A DNA stretch of 64,000 bases from Acidimicrobiales bacterium (GTDB taxonomy: Bacteria > Actinomycetota > Acidimicrobiia > Acidimicrobiales > SZUA-35), in contig JAWKIO010000005.1 of NCBI GenBank assembly GCA_041394265.1, forward strand, positions 3,596,001 through 3,660,000, given 5' to 3'. Positions 27,414 through 36,137 of the stretch are shown one piece after another. Each line of letters starts with the position of its first letter. The first letter of the stretch is position 1. Position numbers and translations under genes: made by a program. A model generated the notes under the pieces. That model did not search any database and was not told where the DNA came from. It worked only from the letters and a program-made list of their open reading frames with translations.

Positions 27414-27751
27414 TTCGATGGACGGTCGAGCTCCGCCGCGAAGAAAGCCGACGCCCGCTTGAGGATCTCGTTCGCCCGGCGAAGCTCCCGCAGCTCCTGC
27501 TCCAGTTCCTTGATCCGGGCCGCTTCCGCCGAGGTCACTCCCGGCTTCACCCCGTCGTCGATCTCACGCTGCTTCACCCACCCCCGCAGCGACTCGACCC
27601 CGATCCCGAGCTGGACAGCAACCCGCTTGATCGTCCCGTGATCGGTGCCGAGCTCCTTACGGAGCTGGAACACCATCCGCACCGCTCGATCCTTCTCCGC
27701 CTCGCTGTAACGACGCGTGGTCGGCTTCCCGACCGACATCTCCTGTGGCAT
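27410..27751 (-). CDS. IS3-family OrfA
   Basis: 113 residues. Helix-turn-helix (RYSEAEKDRAVRMVFQLRKE...VAVQLGIGVESLRGWVKQ) and a C-terminal heptad region (IKELEQELRELRRANEIL). It overlaps the orfB start by 4 nt. Typical IS3 partner. Confidence 0.92.
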   Translation of the reverse strand: MPQEMSVGKPTTRRYSEAEKDRAVRMVFQLRKELGTDHGTIKRVAVQLGIGVESLRGWVKQREIDDGVKPGVTSAEAARIKELEQELRELRRANEILKRASAFFAAELDRPSK

Positions 27752-28189
27752 GACTCCATCCTTACTTCAAAGGTCTGGAGCCTCCAACGAACCCAGGGCG
27801 GTTCATATTGACATCGTCCACATTTCGGATGTCAACCATGGGAGTTGGACAACGGGTGGCTCGAACCCGAAGATCACTCCCCGGCCCCAACACGGCGCCA
27901 CCAACAATCCACGCCTCGTTGTCAACCGACGTGGTGTAGGCGTCGCGCTCGGTCTGGCCGATCTCGACCAGCACCTCCGTTGTCGTAGTGGTCGTCGTCG
28001 GCTCAGCGGTATCCGAGCCTGTACAGCTGCTGGTCGACACGACGGCGATCATCGAGAGGAGGCCGTGGCCAGTCGCCTGATGGCTGTGAGGGTCGGCTGC
28101 CCATGCTCGTTGTTGGCGTGTGTCCTCATGCTCCGGAAACGCTACGAGGTCCAGCCGAGTTCGCCGCCCCAGCGTGATGCCAAGCCCGA

Positions 28190-28258
28190 TGCGCGCGACC
28201 TCAAGCCGGCGTTTGGTGGTGCTTTCCGACCCTCGAGCCGTGTGCGGTATGGGACGCG
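28190..28258 (+). repeat. Cassette-junction repeat S21
   Basis: GCGCGACCTCAAGCCGGCG (core 28206-28211), TTTGGTGGTG (G-block weakened), then GTGCGGTATGGGACGCG at 35 bp. The left arm is that of S7. Confidence 0.88.
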
Positions 28259-28416
28259 TCGAGACTTGCTGCAACCGGTTTCCGAGAGCGCTCCGAGATC
28301 AAATAGCGATGGCCCCGAAGTGAGTGAGGGAAGGAATTGACCGGCAGCTTGTTCCTGGTGCTTCTGCTTATCGGGTTGTGTTCTCTGGGCTAGCGAAGTG
28401 GCCGTACGATCTGGGC

Positions 28417-30084
28417 ATGGCGGTACCTTCGGAACTGATTGAACAGTGGTCGCGCGATTGTTTTCGCACACGTTTTAGTCTCAGCGAGAGCAGCGTCCCA
28501 CAGCGAGTTCGCGAGACCGGACATCTGACCGTCGCTGGAGCGACCGATCCACAGATCGCTGCACTTGAAGCACGGCTCGGCGTGACGCTTCCACCGTCGT
28601 ACCGGGCGTTCCTGGCGGAAACGAATGGCGCCTTCGGTATCAGCGACGGTGACTCGTTCACTGGCCGTCCGGCGTACCTGCTGTCGACCGACGATGTTGC
28701 GTGGACGCGGGACTATGACCCCTGGTACCTCGATCTCCTTGTCACCGAAGCTGTTGACCCGTCGGTGGGTGATGACGGTGTGTCGATGTTTGAACGCTGC
28801 GAGTTCTCACCGCCTCCGCCCGAGGCGAGCTACCTCCTCGGCGAACAAGGCGTCAAGGACGGGCACGCGGTGTATTGCTTGACCATCGGCGATTGGGGAC
28901 AGGCCGGCCAGATCGTGCTCAACCCGCTCAACATCGACGCCGCAGGCGAATGGCAGGTGCTGCATCTAGATGTCATGGGCCCCAACCAGTATCCGGACTT
29001 CGAGTCATGGTTCATCGGACAGGTCGAAGAAGCCGCCAAGGAGTGGACGACACCGCTGGACGAACTGATGGTCACGATCGAAGACCCTTCCGTTGAGCCG
29101 ATGTGGAAGTTCGAACCGCTCAAAGCGCTCGCCGGCTGGGCCAGCGAGTCCGAAGACGCGCTAGAACTCCTCACACGACTCGCCCCAACCGTCGAGTTCG
29201 AGCCTCTGCTGCAGTTCCACTTCGAGTCAATCCTGTTCCGACTCGGCATCATCGGCAAACCGCCGGCACCCCCGCCACCTCAAGCCCAACAACCACGGAC
29301 GCCGGGGCCTCCCACGCCAGCCGAACAAGCTGTCGCCGCCATGGCAGCTGCGAGCGAGGCGTCAGCCAACGACCTGAAACGAGCAGACGCCGCGCTCGCG
29401 AACGGTGACATCGAGGGCGCTATCGACCTGTACGTGAACGCCCTGTCGTACCACGTAGCGGAAGCCGTCGACCGCATCAGAAAGATCAACCATCCCAAGG
29501 CATGGAAAGCCCTTGACGGGTTCGCCCGTCAGGACGCTCTACCGATATCAATGTACGGCTACCTCGCAGCCGCCCGCACCGCATCGCCGCTGTTACCGGT
29601 CACGATTGCCGAGTTCATCAACAACCCAGCAACAGCAGCGGCCACCATCGGAGACACCGTCCAGATCCGCCACTGTGCATGGCTCGCACTCGAGATCCAA
29701 CAAACCGACGCCGCCGCCGAAGTTCTCATTGACCAGTGGCGTCGCGGGAACATGTACGCACTGCGGGCACTGGCTCGCCGCCGCGATCCACAGATTCTCC
29801 TGGACTGCTTGTCTCTCGCCCTCAGCGACAACACCAACCAAGCTCTTGCCGGGGTACAGATGCTCCGGGATCTCCGCGACCCATACAGCGTCGACGACCT
29901 CGTGCAGATCATCGACAACCACGACCATCGAGAAATCGTCACAACCGCACTTCACGCAGTCGTGATGATGGCACCCGAGAGAGCGCAAGCGGTCCTCGAG
30001 CGAACCACCTCCCGACATCTCGACCCCGACCTCGATCGACTAATCAAATCCTGGCAACTCCAACTCGCCACCCGCTACCAATAG
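28417..30084 (+). CDS. SMI1/KNR4 domain plus helical-repeat protein
   Basis: 555 residues. Residues about 35-220 form a SUKH/SMI1-KNR4 domain (ALEARLGVTLPPSYRAFLAETNGAFGI, a DPWYLDLL loop, GWQ-like WQVLHLD and FESWFIG). A Pro-rich hinge (PPAPPPPQAQQPRTPGPP) leads to an all-helical C-terminal half resembling HEAT-type repeats (HREIVTTALHAVVMMAPERA). SUKH proteins often act as toxin immunity or protein-interaction modules; no toxin partner is visible. Plus strand; ends just before the IS110 insertion. Confidence 0.75.
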   Translation: MAVPSELIEQWSRDCFRTRFSLSESSVPQRVRETGHLTVAGATDPQIAALEARLGVTLPPSYRAFLAETNGAFGISDGDSFTGRPAYLLSTDDVAWTRDYDPWYLDLLVTEAVDPSVGDDGVSMFERCEFSPPPPEASYLLGEQGVKDGHAVYCLTIGDWGQAGQIVLNPLNIDAAGEWQVLHLDVMGPNQYPDFESWFIGQVEEAAKEWTTPLDELMVTIEDPSVEPMWKFEPLKALAGWASESEDALELLTRLAPTVEFEPLLQFHFESILFRLGIIGKPPAPPPPQAQQPRTPGPPTPAEQAVAAMAAASEASANDLKRADAALANGDIEGAIDLYVNALSYHVAEAVDRIRKINHPKAWKALDGFARQDALPISMYGYLAAARTASPLLPVTIAEFINNPATAAATIGDTVQIRHCAWLALEIQQTDAAAEVLIDQWRRGNMYALRALARRRDPQILLDCLSLALSDNTNQALAGVQMLRDLRDPYSVDDLVQIIDNHDHREIVTTALHAVVMMAPERAQAVLERTTSRHLDPDLDRLIKSWQLQLATRYQ

Positions 30085-30144
30085 CCGCAACCGCCCGAGA
30101 GCGGAGCCCGAGTGACTCGATCCACAACAACGTCTCGATGCCGG

Positions 30145-31602
30145 CTGATTGAGGCTTTGGGCAGGCGTTGCGGTTGTTTCGTAGCGTTGATGGGGCTGGC
30201 TGGTGAGCTCTGCAAACCGGCTGCCGCCTTCGATGGGCTGGCTTTCCAACGAATTGCTCACCGGCTGGTTCCGTGACTGGGGTGTGGCTCGAAAGAGGTG
30301 AGATCACCGACCCGAATCAGTAGTGCCTGCCCCGGTTCAACCCCCTTTGAGCCAGGAGGCATGAACAATGAAAGTGACCATCGGGATCGACCCTCACAAG
30401 GGCTCCCACACCGCCGTCGCGATCGACACCAACGAGACCAACCTCGCCGAGATCCGAGTCGCAGCGACACCATCACAAACCGACGAGTTGCTGTGTTGGG
30501 CTGCCCGGTTCGACCAGCGACGCTGGGCGATCGAATCGGCCCAAGGATTGGGCTACCTGTTGTCCCAGCAGTTGGTCGCCGCCGGCGAGGAAGTGGTCGA
30601 CGTCCCCGCCGTGCTCGCCGCACGGGTCCGGGTGTTGAGCACCGGCCGGTCGCAGAAAAACGACCCCAACGATGCCCACTCGGTCGCGATCGCCGCGTTG
30701 CGCTCGAAACGATTGGCGACCGTGTCGGCCGATGACCACACCCGAGTGCTGCGGCTGTTGGCCAAACGCCATCGCGATCTCGGCCGCCTCAAGAACGTTG
30801 CGGCCTGTCGACTCCACGCGCTCCTCGGCGAACTGACCCCGGGCGGGGTCGCCACCCAAATGACTTCGACCAGGGCGAACACCATCCTCGACAACATCGA
30901 GACGAACGATGCGATGGCAGCGTTCCGGGTCGAGTTGTGCCGTGAGATCCTCGAGGACATCGACCGCTACGACACGCAGATGAAAGCGTCGAAGAAACGG
31001 ATCCGGGCTGCTGTGGCTGCGTCGTCGACGTCGTTGGAACAGATCTACGGGTGCGGGCCGATCTGTACGGCGACGATCATCGGCCAGTCCGGCGACATCG
31101 CCAGGTTCGCATCTCGTGCCCACTACGCGTCGTACAACGCGACCGCGCCGATCGAAGCGTCGTCGGGGAACAAGCAACGGCATCGCCTCAACCCGAAAGG
31201 GAACCGTCAACTGAACTGGGCGATCCACATGATCGCGGTCACCCAGCTCCGCAACCCCGGCACCCAGGGACGGCTCTACTTCGACCGCAAAGTCGCCGAC
31301 GGCAAGACCAACAAGGAAGCGATGCGGGCGTTGAAACGACGGATCTCCGACGTGGTCTACCGGCACCTCGTCGCCGACGCTGAACAACTCCGCCACGCCT
31401 GAACGAAGGGTGGGTCCGGGAGGACAATCCAGGAACGACTCGTAGTCCAGCGTGACCGGCTCCACACCTGAATGGCCGGCTCTTCGGACAGGTCACTCCC
31501 GAACCCGGCAACCAACCTAGAACCCGACAACCCTCACCGCCACAGGGTCAACCCGACGCGCTCCGACACCGAACGGAAGACCCACTTGACACAAAGAGGA
31601 TT
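30145..31602 (+). mobile_element. IS110-family insertion sequence
   Basis: Single transposase gene with about 220 bp before and 200 bp after it. No terminal inverted repeats, as usual for IS110, so the ends are set by the two halves of S22. The noncoding flanks may contain the bridge (guide) RNA known for IS110 elements, but I did not resolve its loops. Confidence 0.75.
30368..31402 (+). CDS. IS110-family transposase
   Basis: 344 residues. The N-terminal RuvC-like DEDD domain begins TIGIDPHKGSHTAVAID, with AIESAQGLG and DPNDAHSVAIAAL providing the further acidic residues. The C-terminal Tnp2 domain contains EQIYGCGPICTATIIGQ and the Ser-nucleophile region ASYNATAPIEASSGNKQR. The frame is intact, preceded by AGGAGGC. 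Family members cut and rejoin DNA with an RNA guide; some target integron attC sites. Confidence 0.93.
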   Translation: MKVTIGIDPHKGSHTAVAIDTNETNLAEIRVAATPSQTDELLCWAARFDQRRWAIESAQGLGYLLSQQLVAAGEEVVDVPAVLAARVRVLSTGRSQKNDPNDAHSVAIAALRSKRLATVSADDHTRVLRLLAKRHRDLGRLKNVAACRLHALLGELTPGGVATQMTSTRANTILDNIETNDAMAAFRVELCREILEDIDRYDTQMKASKKRIRAAVAASSTSLEQIYGCGPICTATIIGQSGDIARFASRAHYASYNATAPIEASSGNKQRHRLNPKGNRQLNWAIHMIAVTQLRNPGTQGRLYFDRKVADGKTNKEAMRALKRRISDVVYRHLVADAEQLRHA

Positions 31603-31806
31603 CGTTGTGGGGCGTTCTTCACTGACTCGAGCGTGAACGGTATGGGGCATTGCGGTCGGTCAGATTTCGAAGCGTTGCGAGTGGCCGCTCGATGTTTGAA
31701 CGACCGCTCGACTTCCGGGTGATGATCGGCCGCTGGCCCAAATTCGGGGTGCCGGTTTCGCGGCCGATCTAGCATCGCCGAGCATGTACCGCTGTCCGAG
31801 CCCTCG

Positions 31807-32802
31807 ATGACCCTTGTTCGCCCGTTCGCGCCCAGCGATCGCGTCCGATGCACCGATCTCCTCGTGGCCGCCCAAGCCGAAGGGTTCACGTCGATGAGAA
31901 CCATCTACGGTGACGACCTCTTCGATGCGTTGCGGCCGGACTGGGAAGCAGACCAAGCCGCGCAGCTCGACACATGGACCTCTGGTTCCGACATCGCAAC
32001 GATGGTTGCGGTGAACAATGACGACCTCGTCGTCGGGGTGGTGGTCATGTCCCATGAAACCTCCACCGGCATGAGCAACATCTTGATGATCGCGGTGCAC
32101 CCCGATGAACAAGGCAACGGCGTCGGTCGACGGCTCCTGAGCGAAGCGCTCGCCGATCTGAGCGCAGCCGGGGCCGCGTATGTCGAGGCGTACGTCCGGG
32201 ACTTCCCCGGCCATGAAGTGGCCCGAGTGTTGCTGCGCTCGGAAGGCTTTGAGAGCCGAGCGGTCCAGCCGACGCTGTTGTATCGGACGGCGGAGCATCC
32301 CGGACGCATGGCGATCCGGCCGGCGGGAGTGCGCCCGATCGACGACGCCGATGTCGAGCAGTGTGTTCGGTTCGGCTTGGAAGCTTTCCGAGCCGTGTAC
32401 GCCTCGTTCGAGAACTTGTACGGACCGGAGCTCTTCGTGCGTATCGAGCCGGACTGGGAAGCATCACAGGCGTCGTACATTCGCAGCGCCATCACCGACC
32501 CTGACGATGAGGCGTGGGTCTATGAGGTCGACGGTGAGCCGGCCGGTTTTGTTGTGGTCAAGATGGACGACCACGGGGTGGCTGATATCGATCTTCTCGC
32601 CGTCGACCCGAAGCGTCAGGGAAATGGGATCGGGAGCACGCTGAACCGGTTTGCGTTCGATCGTTGCCAGGAAGCGTCCATGGAGTTCGTCGTTGTCGCT
32701 ACTGCCAACGACGAGGGTCATGCCCCCGCTCGACGTTCCTACGAACGAGCGGGCTTCGAACCGATGGCGATCCAGTGGGACCTGCAAATCAAGCGATTGT
32801 GA
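31807..32802 (+). CDS. Tandem GNAT acetyltransferase
   Basis: 331 residues with two GNAT domains. The first has IAVHPDEQGNGVGRRLLSEAL (acetyl-CoA loop R/Q-x-x-G-x-G/A) near residue 105. The second has LAVDPKRQGNGIGSTLNRF near residue 260. N-acetylation of an amine is expected; the substrate is unknown. The start ATG closely follows S22's right half and about 140 bp of leader. A truncated, mutated copy lies at 36074-36864. Confidence 0.88.
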   Translation: MTLVRPFAPSDRVRCTDLLVAAQAEGFTSMRTIYGDDLFDALRPDWEADQAAQLDTWTSGSDIATMVAVNNDDLVVGVVVMSHETSTGMSNILMIAVHPDEQGNGVGRRLLSEALADLSAAGAAYVEAYVRDFPGHEVARVLLRSEGFESRAVQPTLLYRTAEHPGRMAIRPAGVRPIDDADVEQCVRFGLEAFRAVYASFENLYGPELFVRIEPDWEASQASYIRSAITDPDDEAWVYEVDGEPAGFVVVKMDDHGVADIDLLAVDPKRQGNGIGSTLNRFAFDRCQEASMEFVVVATANDEGHAPARRSYERAGFEPMAIQWDLQIKRL

Positions 32803-32840
32803 CGACTGATCCGAATGGCTGCGCTCGGGTGCCCTTCGTT

Positions 32841-32903
32841 ACGTCCCACGGCCGGCGTTGTGGGGCGTTCTTCGGCGCATGGTCCGTGAGCGATAGGGGT
32901 CAC
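32841..32903 (+). repeat. Cassette-junction repeat S23
   Basis: ACGTCCCACGGCCGGCG (core 32852-32857), TTGTGGGGCG, then GAGCGATAGGGGTCAC at 35 bp. The left 30 bp match S26 exactly up to the core. Confidence 0.92.
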
Positions 32904-32984
32904 TTCTGAAGTTGCTGGTTCCAGCCGACCTAGATCGGTTCGTCTGGAGCCCGCCACCTGATCCCGGAGGTGGTGGCGGCGTTT

Positions 32985-33641
32985 CTAGTCACATCCAGCT
33001 GGCGGGTATTGGGCGACAACACTCTTCGCGATCGTGGACAGTGCTGTGCAGCCGGGAACAACATCGCCAGCGGTCACTCCGGGCTCGAAGCTGATCGTTG
33101 TGGTGGCCACTCGTCCTTCAGCCGTGCGCAAGACTGCCGACAACGGAATGCCGTCGCCGGAGAAAACGAGTTCTTCGTCACCGCGCGTCATGGTTGTCCC
33201 GTTGAGCGTGTAGTCACTGGCCAGCAGGCCGGGGGGCGTCAGGGCTCCGTCTGGCACAGCCCTTTGGTCTGCGGTGTCCACGGTCCGTGGCGCGGTGCCG
33301 TATCCGATGGCGGCGAGTTGCTCGTCTGTGGGGTTGTCGAGAGGCGAGTCAGACTTCGACAGGTCGATTACGTTGCCCAATTCCCAGCTGATGACTTTGG
33401 AATCACGGGTCAGTTGGTGGTGGGTCGAGCCGGACTCGTCCGAGAATTCGACGTAGTGGCTGTCGAAGGATTCCCACCAGACAAAGATCGGAGGCTCGCC
33501 AGATCGTTCGACGGTGTACAAGCCGACAGGGAGAGTTTTGATGTCGCGTAGCCCTGTTGGGTCGCGTGTGAGCACGATCATCCCGATGACGAGTAACCCG
33601 AGCAGGGCGATAGTCGTCGCGTGTCGCCGTAGGAGCATCAC
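32985..33641 (-). CDS. Single-span or secreted protein, unknown
   Basis: 218 residues. The N-terminus RRHATTIALLGLLVIGMIVL is a signal anchor without a lipobox. The outside part has IFVWWESFDSHYVEFSDESG, a conserved-looking NGTTMTRGDEELVF and two C-terminal Cys. Family not recognised. Its upstream region shares about 95 bp with that of the gene at 19927-20484. Confidence 0.7.
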   Translation of the reverse strand: MMLLRRHATTIALLGLLVIGMIVLTRDPTGLRDIKTLPVGLYTVERSGEPPIFVWWESFDSHYVEFSDESGSTHHQLTRDSKVISWELGNVIDLSKSDSPLDNPTDEQLAAIGYGTAPRTVDTADQRAVPDGALTPPGLLASDYTLNGTTMTRGDEELVFSGDGIPLSAVLRTAEGRVATTTISFEPGVTAGDVVPGCTALSTIAKSVVAQYPPAGCD

Positions 33642-33760
33642 CGGCGCTCGTCCAAGGTCGTGGCGCCGCAGACACTTTGATGGAAGCCTTCCAGCGCTCG
33701 CCGTGGCCCGCGTTCAGACACCATTCGATCGTATTCGCTGCTGATTGTCATTGCGCTGCA

Positions 33761-33828
33761 GCGCCACCCACTGCCGGCGGTATGGGGCAGGCTGATCGTG
33801 GCTGACTGTGAGTGAAAGGCGGCACTCC
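33761..33828 (+). repeat. Cassette-junction repeat S24
   Basis: CACCCACTGCCGGCG (core 33774-33779), GTATGGGGCAG, then GAGTGAAAGGCGGCAC at 35 bp (block diverged). Confidence 0.82.
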
Positions 33829-33908
33829 AAAGCCGTTGATGGCTGGCGTTTCCATACAGGTTCGGGTCGGCCTGAGCGGGACGGGGGTGTGGCTGGTTTT
33901 CCGTTGGC

Positions 33909-35108
33909 TCATGGCTTGATGCGAAGGGTGCCGTCTTCGATGATGAGTCGTTCGGCGTAGTTGCCGGGGATCACGAGGATCTGTCCGGTCGAGTCGATGG
34001 TTCCGCCGATGTCGGGCGAAATCGAGACGGTGTCGGGCATGACAGCGACGGTGTAGCCGTCCGCTTCGCTCCGATTTTGCTGGTAACTGATGTAGCCGGT
34101 CTCGTTGAAGGGTTGGGCCAGGTCGATGCAGCCACCGTGGGTGCCCTGCTGCGCTTTGTCGTCGAAGTAGAGGCATGCACCGGAACTGTCGTAGTAGGGC
34201 ACGACATACAGATCGAGTCCCAGCCCAAGCCCGCCGATGACGGCAGTCCCTGCGAGATCGGCTGCAGGGTTCGGTGTGTCGATGAAGGCTTGATCCAGCC
34301 GTGGTGGCAGCGGGGCCGGGACGGCGACGTCGACAAGGTCATCGATTGCGATAGTGAGACGGTCAGGTGCTCCGATATCGAGGCCCGTCACCATTGTTGC
34401 TTGCCCGGTGTCGGTCCGGCCGACGATCAAGAACGTGCCCGCCTTTTCCGGTGGCACGAGTTCAGCGAGACGGAGCGCCTGGTCGGTGTCGGTCCCCGGT
34501 TCGATGGTTCGTGTGGTGAGCGTTTCGTGTTCGCCGTCGTTGTGATAGATCTCGACGGTTGCAGTGTCCGACGGGAGATCGACTCCGGCGAACCCGGCGA
34601 GTTCGCCGTCGGAGAGCACGAGTCTCGGCCAGGGGTAGAGGGAGATGATCTGCCAGCCGTCGCCCGCTTTGCGGACTTGGACAACGATTCGTCGGCCGGG
34701 GATGTCGGGATGGTTGCCGGTGATGCCGCCCTCGGTGTCGGACATGCCGGACCGGTCCCAATCAATGGCCGGCCAACGCAGGACGTCATCGTTGAGGTGT
34801 TGGAGGATGTCGTCCAATGGCTCGGGCTGTTCGGGCCACACGGCGTCGCCGTGTGCGAGATGGTCGCCGAAGACCCCCGAGACGATCACCGGACCGGAGG
34901 CGGCATCGACCGTCTGTGTTGCGGTGTCCGTGGCCAGATAGGTGCCCGCAGCGGCGACGGGCAAGAGGATGGCGGCGGTAGCGGCGATGCGGAGCCGGGT
35001 CTGTCGGCGGCGTCGGAGACGGTTGCGCTCGACCAGCGTTCGGGTCTGGGTGGGTGGGGCGATTGGTGTTGCGATGGCGTCGCGTGCGAGTTCGTCAAGG
35101 TCGAGCAT
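33909..35108 (-). CDS. Membrane-anchored partner (putative anti-sigma) of the second ECF factor
   Basis: 399 residues. The short inner N-terminus (LDLDELARDAIATP...VERNRLRRRRQTRLR) precedes one membrane span (IAATAAILLPVAAAGTYLAT). A large outer part is rich in beta strands and Asp/Gly turns. It overlaps the sigma gene by 14 bp, so the pair is co-translated. The same architecture occurs in the operon at 11764-13586, with little sequence similarity. The anti-sigma role is inferred from topology and position. Confidence 0.65.
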   Translation of the reverse strand: MLDLDELARDAIATPIAPPTQTRTLVERNRLRRRRQTRLRIAATAAILLPVAAAGTYLATDTATQTVDAASGPVIVSGVFGDHLAHGDAVWPEQPEPLDDILQHLNDDVLRWPAIDWDRSGMSDTEGGITGNHPDIPGRRIVVQVRKAGDGWQIISLYPWPRLVLSDGELAGFAGVDLPSDTATVEIYHNDGEHETLTTRTIEPGTDTDQALRLAELVPPEKAGTFLIVGRTDTGQATMVTGLDIGAPDRLTIAIDDLVDVAVPAPLPPRLDQAFIDTPNPAADLAGTAVIGGLGLGLDLYVVPYYDSSGACLYFDDKAQQGTHGGCIDLAQPFNETGYISYQQNRSEADGYTVAVMPDTVSISPDIGGTIDSTGQILVIPGNYAERLIIEDGTLRIKP

Positions 35109-35613
35109 GGTCGGGCTCCTTTAGGGATTCGGGGAGGTCGTCGGCGATGGTGGTGCGGAGATGCTGGTAGGCGGCTCGAAGCGTGCTCGACACCGTCCCT
35201 CGTGAGACGCCCAATGCGTCAGCGATCTCGGGTTCGGTGAGCTGGCCGAGATGGCGAAGTGCGACCGCTTGCCGCTGTCGTGGGCTCAGATCGGCAACCA
35301 GCGACCAGATCTCACCTGTGGGTCCCGGGAGCACAGCGGGCGGGTCACGATGTCTTCGTAGGAGCGTTGTTTCGATGGCTCGGCGTCGGGCCCGCCGTTT
35401 CAGATGATTGACACCGACTCGGAACACCCAACCTTGCGGGTTGTCCATCGCAGCGACCGTCGACCAGCGTGACAGGGCTTGGGCGGCGGCTTCGTCGGCA
35501 GCGTCGATGGCCAGGTCTCGATCGCCGGCGATCGTCGCCAACGCAGACACCAGTCGCGGATGCAGGTCCCGGTAGAACGCTTCGAAATCGTCGATCACAC
35601 TGTCTAGAGTCAC
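35095..35613 (-). CDS. ECF RNA polymerase sigma factor
   Basis: 172 residues. Region 2: FEAFYRDLHPRLVSALATIAGDRDLAIDAADEAAAQAL, and NPQGWVFRVGVNHLKRRARR. Region 4: LSPRQRQAVALRHLGQLTEPEIADALGVSRGTVSSTLRAAYQHL with a clear helix-turn-helix. It recruits polymerase to unknown promoters, with the downstream membrane protein as likely regulator. Both genes are on the minus strand, opposite to the first sigma cassette. Confidence 0.88.
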   Translation of the reverse strand: MTLDSVIDDFEAFYRDLHPRLVSALATIAGDRDLAIDAADEAAAQALSRWSTVAAMDNPQGWVFRVGVNHLKRRARRRAIETTLLRRHRDPPAVLPGPTGEIWSLVADLSPRQRQAVALRHLGQLTEPEIADALGVSRGTVSSTLRAAYQHLRTTIADDLPESLKEPDHARP

Positions 35614-35732
35614 AAACCCGAACGATCGCGCATCCCCTCCGCAACAAATTCCGCACGGACCGGTACAAACGCGCAGCTACGCAAGCCGGCTGGCCGCAAC
35701 CGCAGCGTGAACACAATCAATCAGGCCGAACG

Positions 35733-35789
35733 CACCCGCTGTCGAGGAGATTCTTCAGCGCCATAGGCGTGAGCCGTAGGGGACACTTC
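35733..35789 (+). repeat. Cassette-junction repeat S25 (only right block intact)
   Basis: GGCGTGAGCCGTAGGGGACACTTC (35766-35789) is a consensus second block. The core side is decayed; CCGGCT at 35686 may be a displaced relic. It marks the left edge of the chimeric unit that follows. Confidence 0.6.
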
Positions 35790-35942
35790 ATGCGGATGTT
35801 CGCCGTCGAGCAGTCGCGAGCGCCTGATCCCGCTTCGGTCCCGGCTTTTCTGACTCGGAGGTGCCGTCTGACGAGCAGCTGCTTGGCAGGATTTGTTTGC
35901 TGGGTGTCACCCTGGCGGGTGAGCGGCGGCGACCTAGGATCG

Positions 35943-36137
35943 ATGATGGTGTCGTGCTCGTCGGATGAACTCGTCTACGCCAGGCACGCCGCTGAACTGG
36001 TGCGTTTCGCTTCGGGTCTCGTCGGCCCGGATCAGGCACCGGATGTGGTGGCTGAAGCGTTCCTTCGCCTGATCCACTCAATGACGACCTCGTCGTCGGG
36101 GTGGTGGTCACGTCCCATGCAACCTCGACCGGCATGA
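35943..36137 (+). pseudogene. N-terminal ECF sigma fragment
   Basis: The 65-codon frame opens with DELVYARHAAELVRFASGLVGPDQAPDVVAEAFLRL, the helix pair of sigma region 2. At about 36073 the DNA switches abruptly into the middle of a GNAT gene copy, and the frame soon stops. The fragment is thus a fusion relic and cannot act as a sigma factor. Confidence 0.75.

Larger units (their letters stand above)
26462..27805 (-). mobile_element. IS3-family element B
   Basis: Terminal inverted repeats TGAACCGCCCTGGGT at both ends, with TGGAGGCTC further inside. TAT is duplicated at both flanks, the 3-bp duplication usual for IS3. Comparison with the uninterrupted twin at 8016-8633 confirms the exact insertion point. 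Confidence 0.95.
26166..28129 (-). pseudogene. Broken twin of the lipoprotein at 8016-8633
   Basis: The unit is a near-identical copy of the S6-S7 unit. It carries two lesions. An IS3 element inserted after GATAT, splitting the reading frame between the N-terminal half (27806-28129) and the C-terminal half (26166-26461). A single-base deletion in a G-run near 28060 puts a TGA after about 26 codons of the leader. Either lesion alone would end the protein. The intact copy shows the ancestral reading at both places. Confidence 0.92.
30131..31655 (+). repeat. Cassette-junction repeat S22, split by IS110
   Basis: CTCGATGCCGG at 30134-30144 is a left arm and half core. CGTTGTGGGGCG at 31603-31614 with GAACGGTATGGGGCAT following is the right half. 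Together they rebuild a normal site with the element lodged in the CCGGCG core. Confidence 0.75.
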
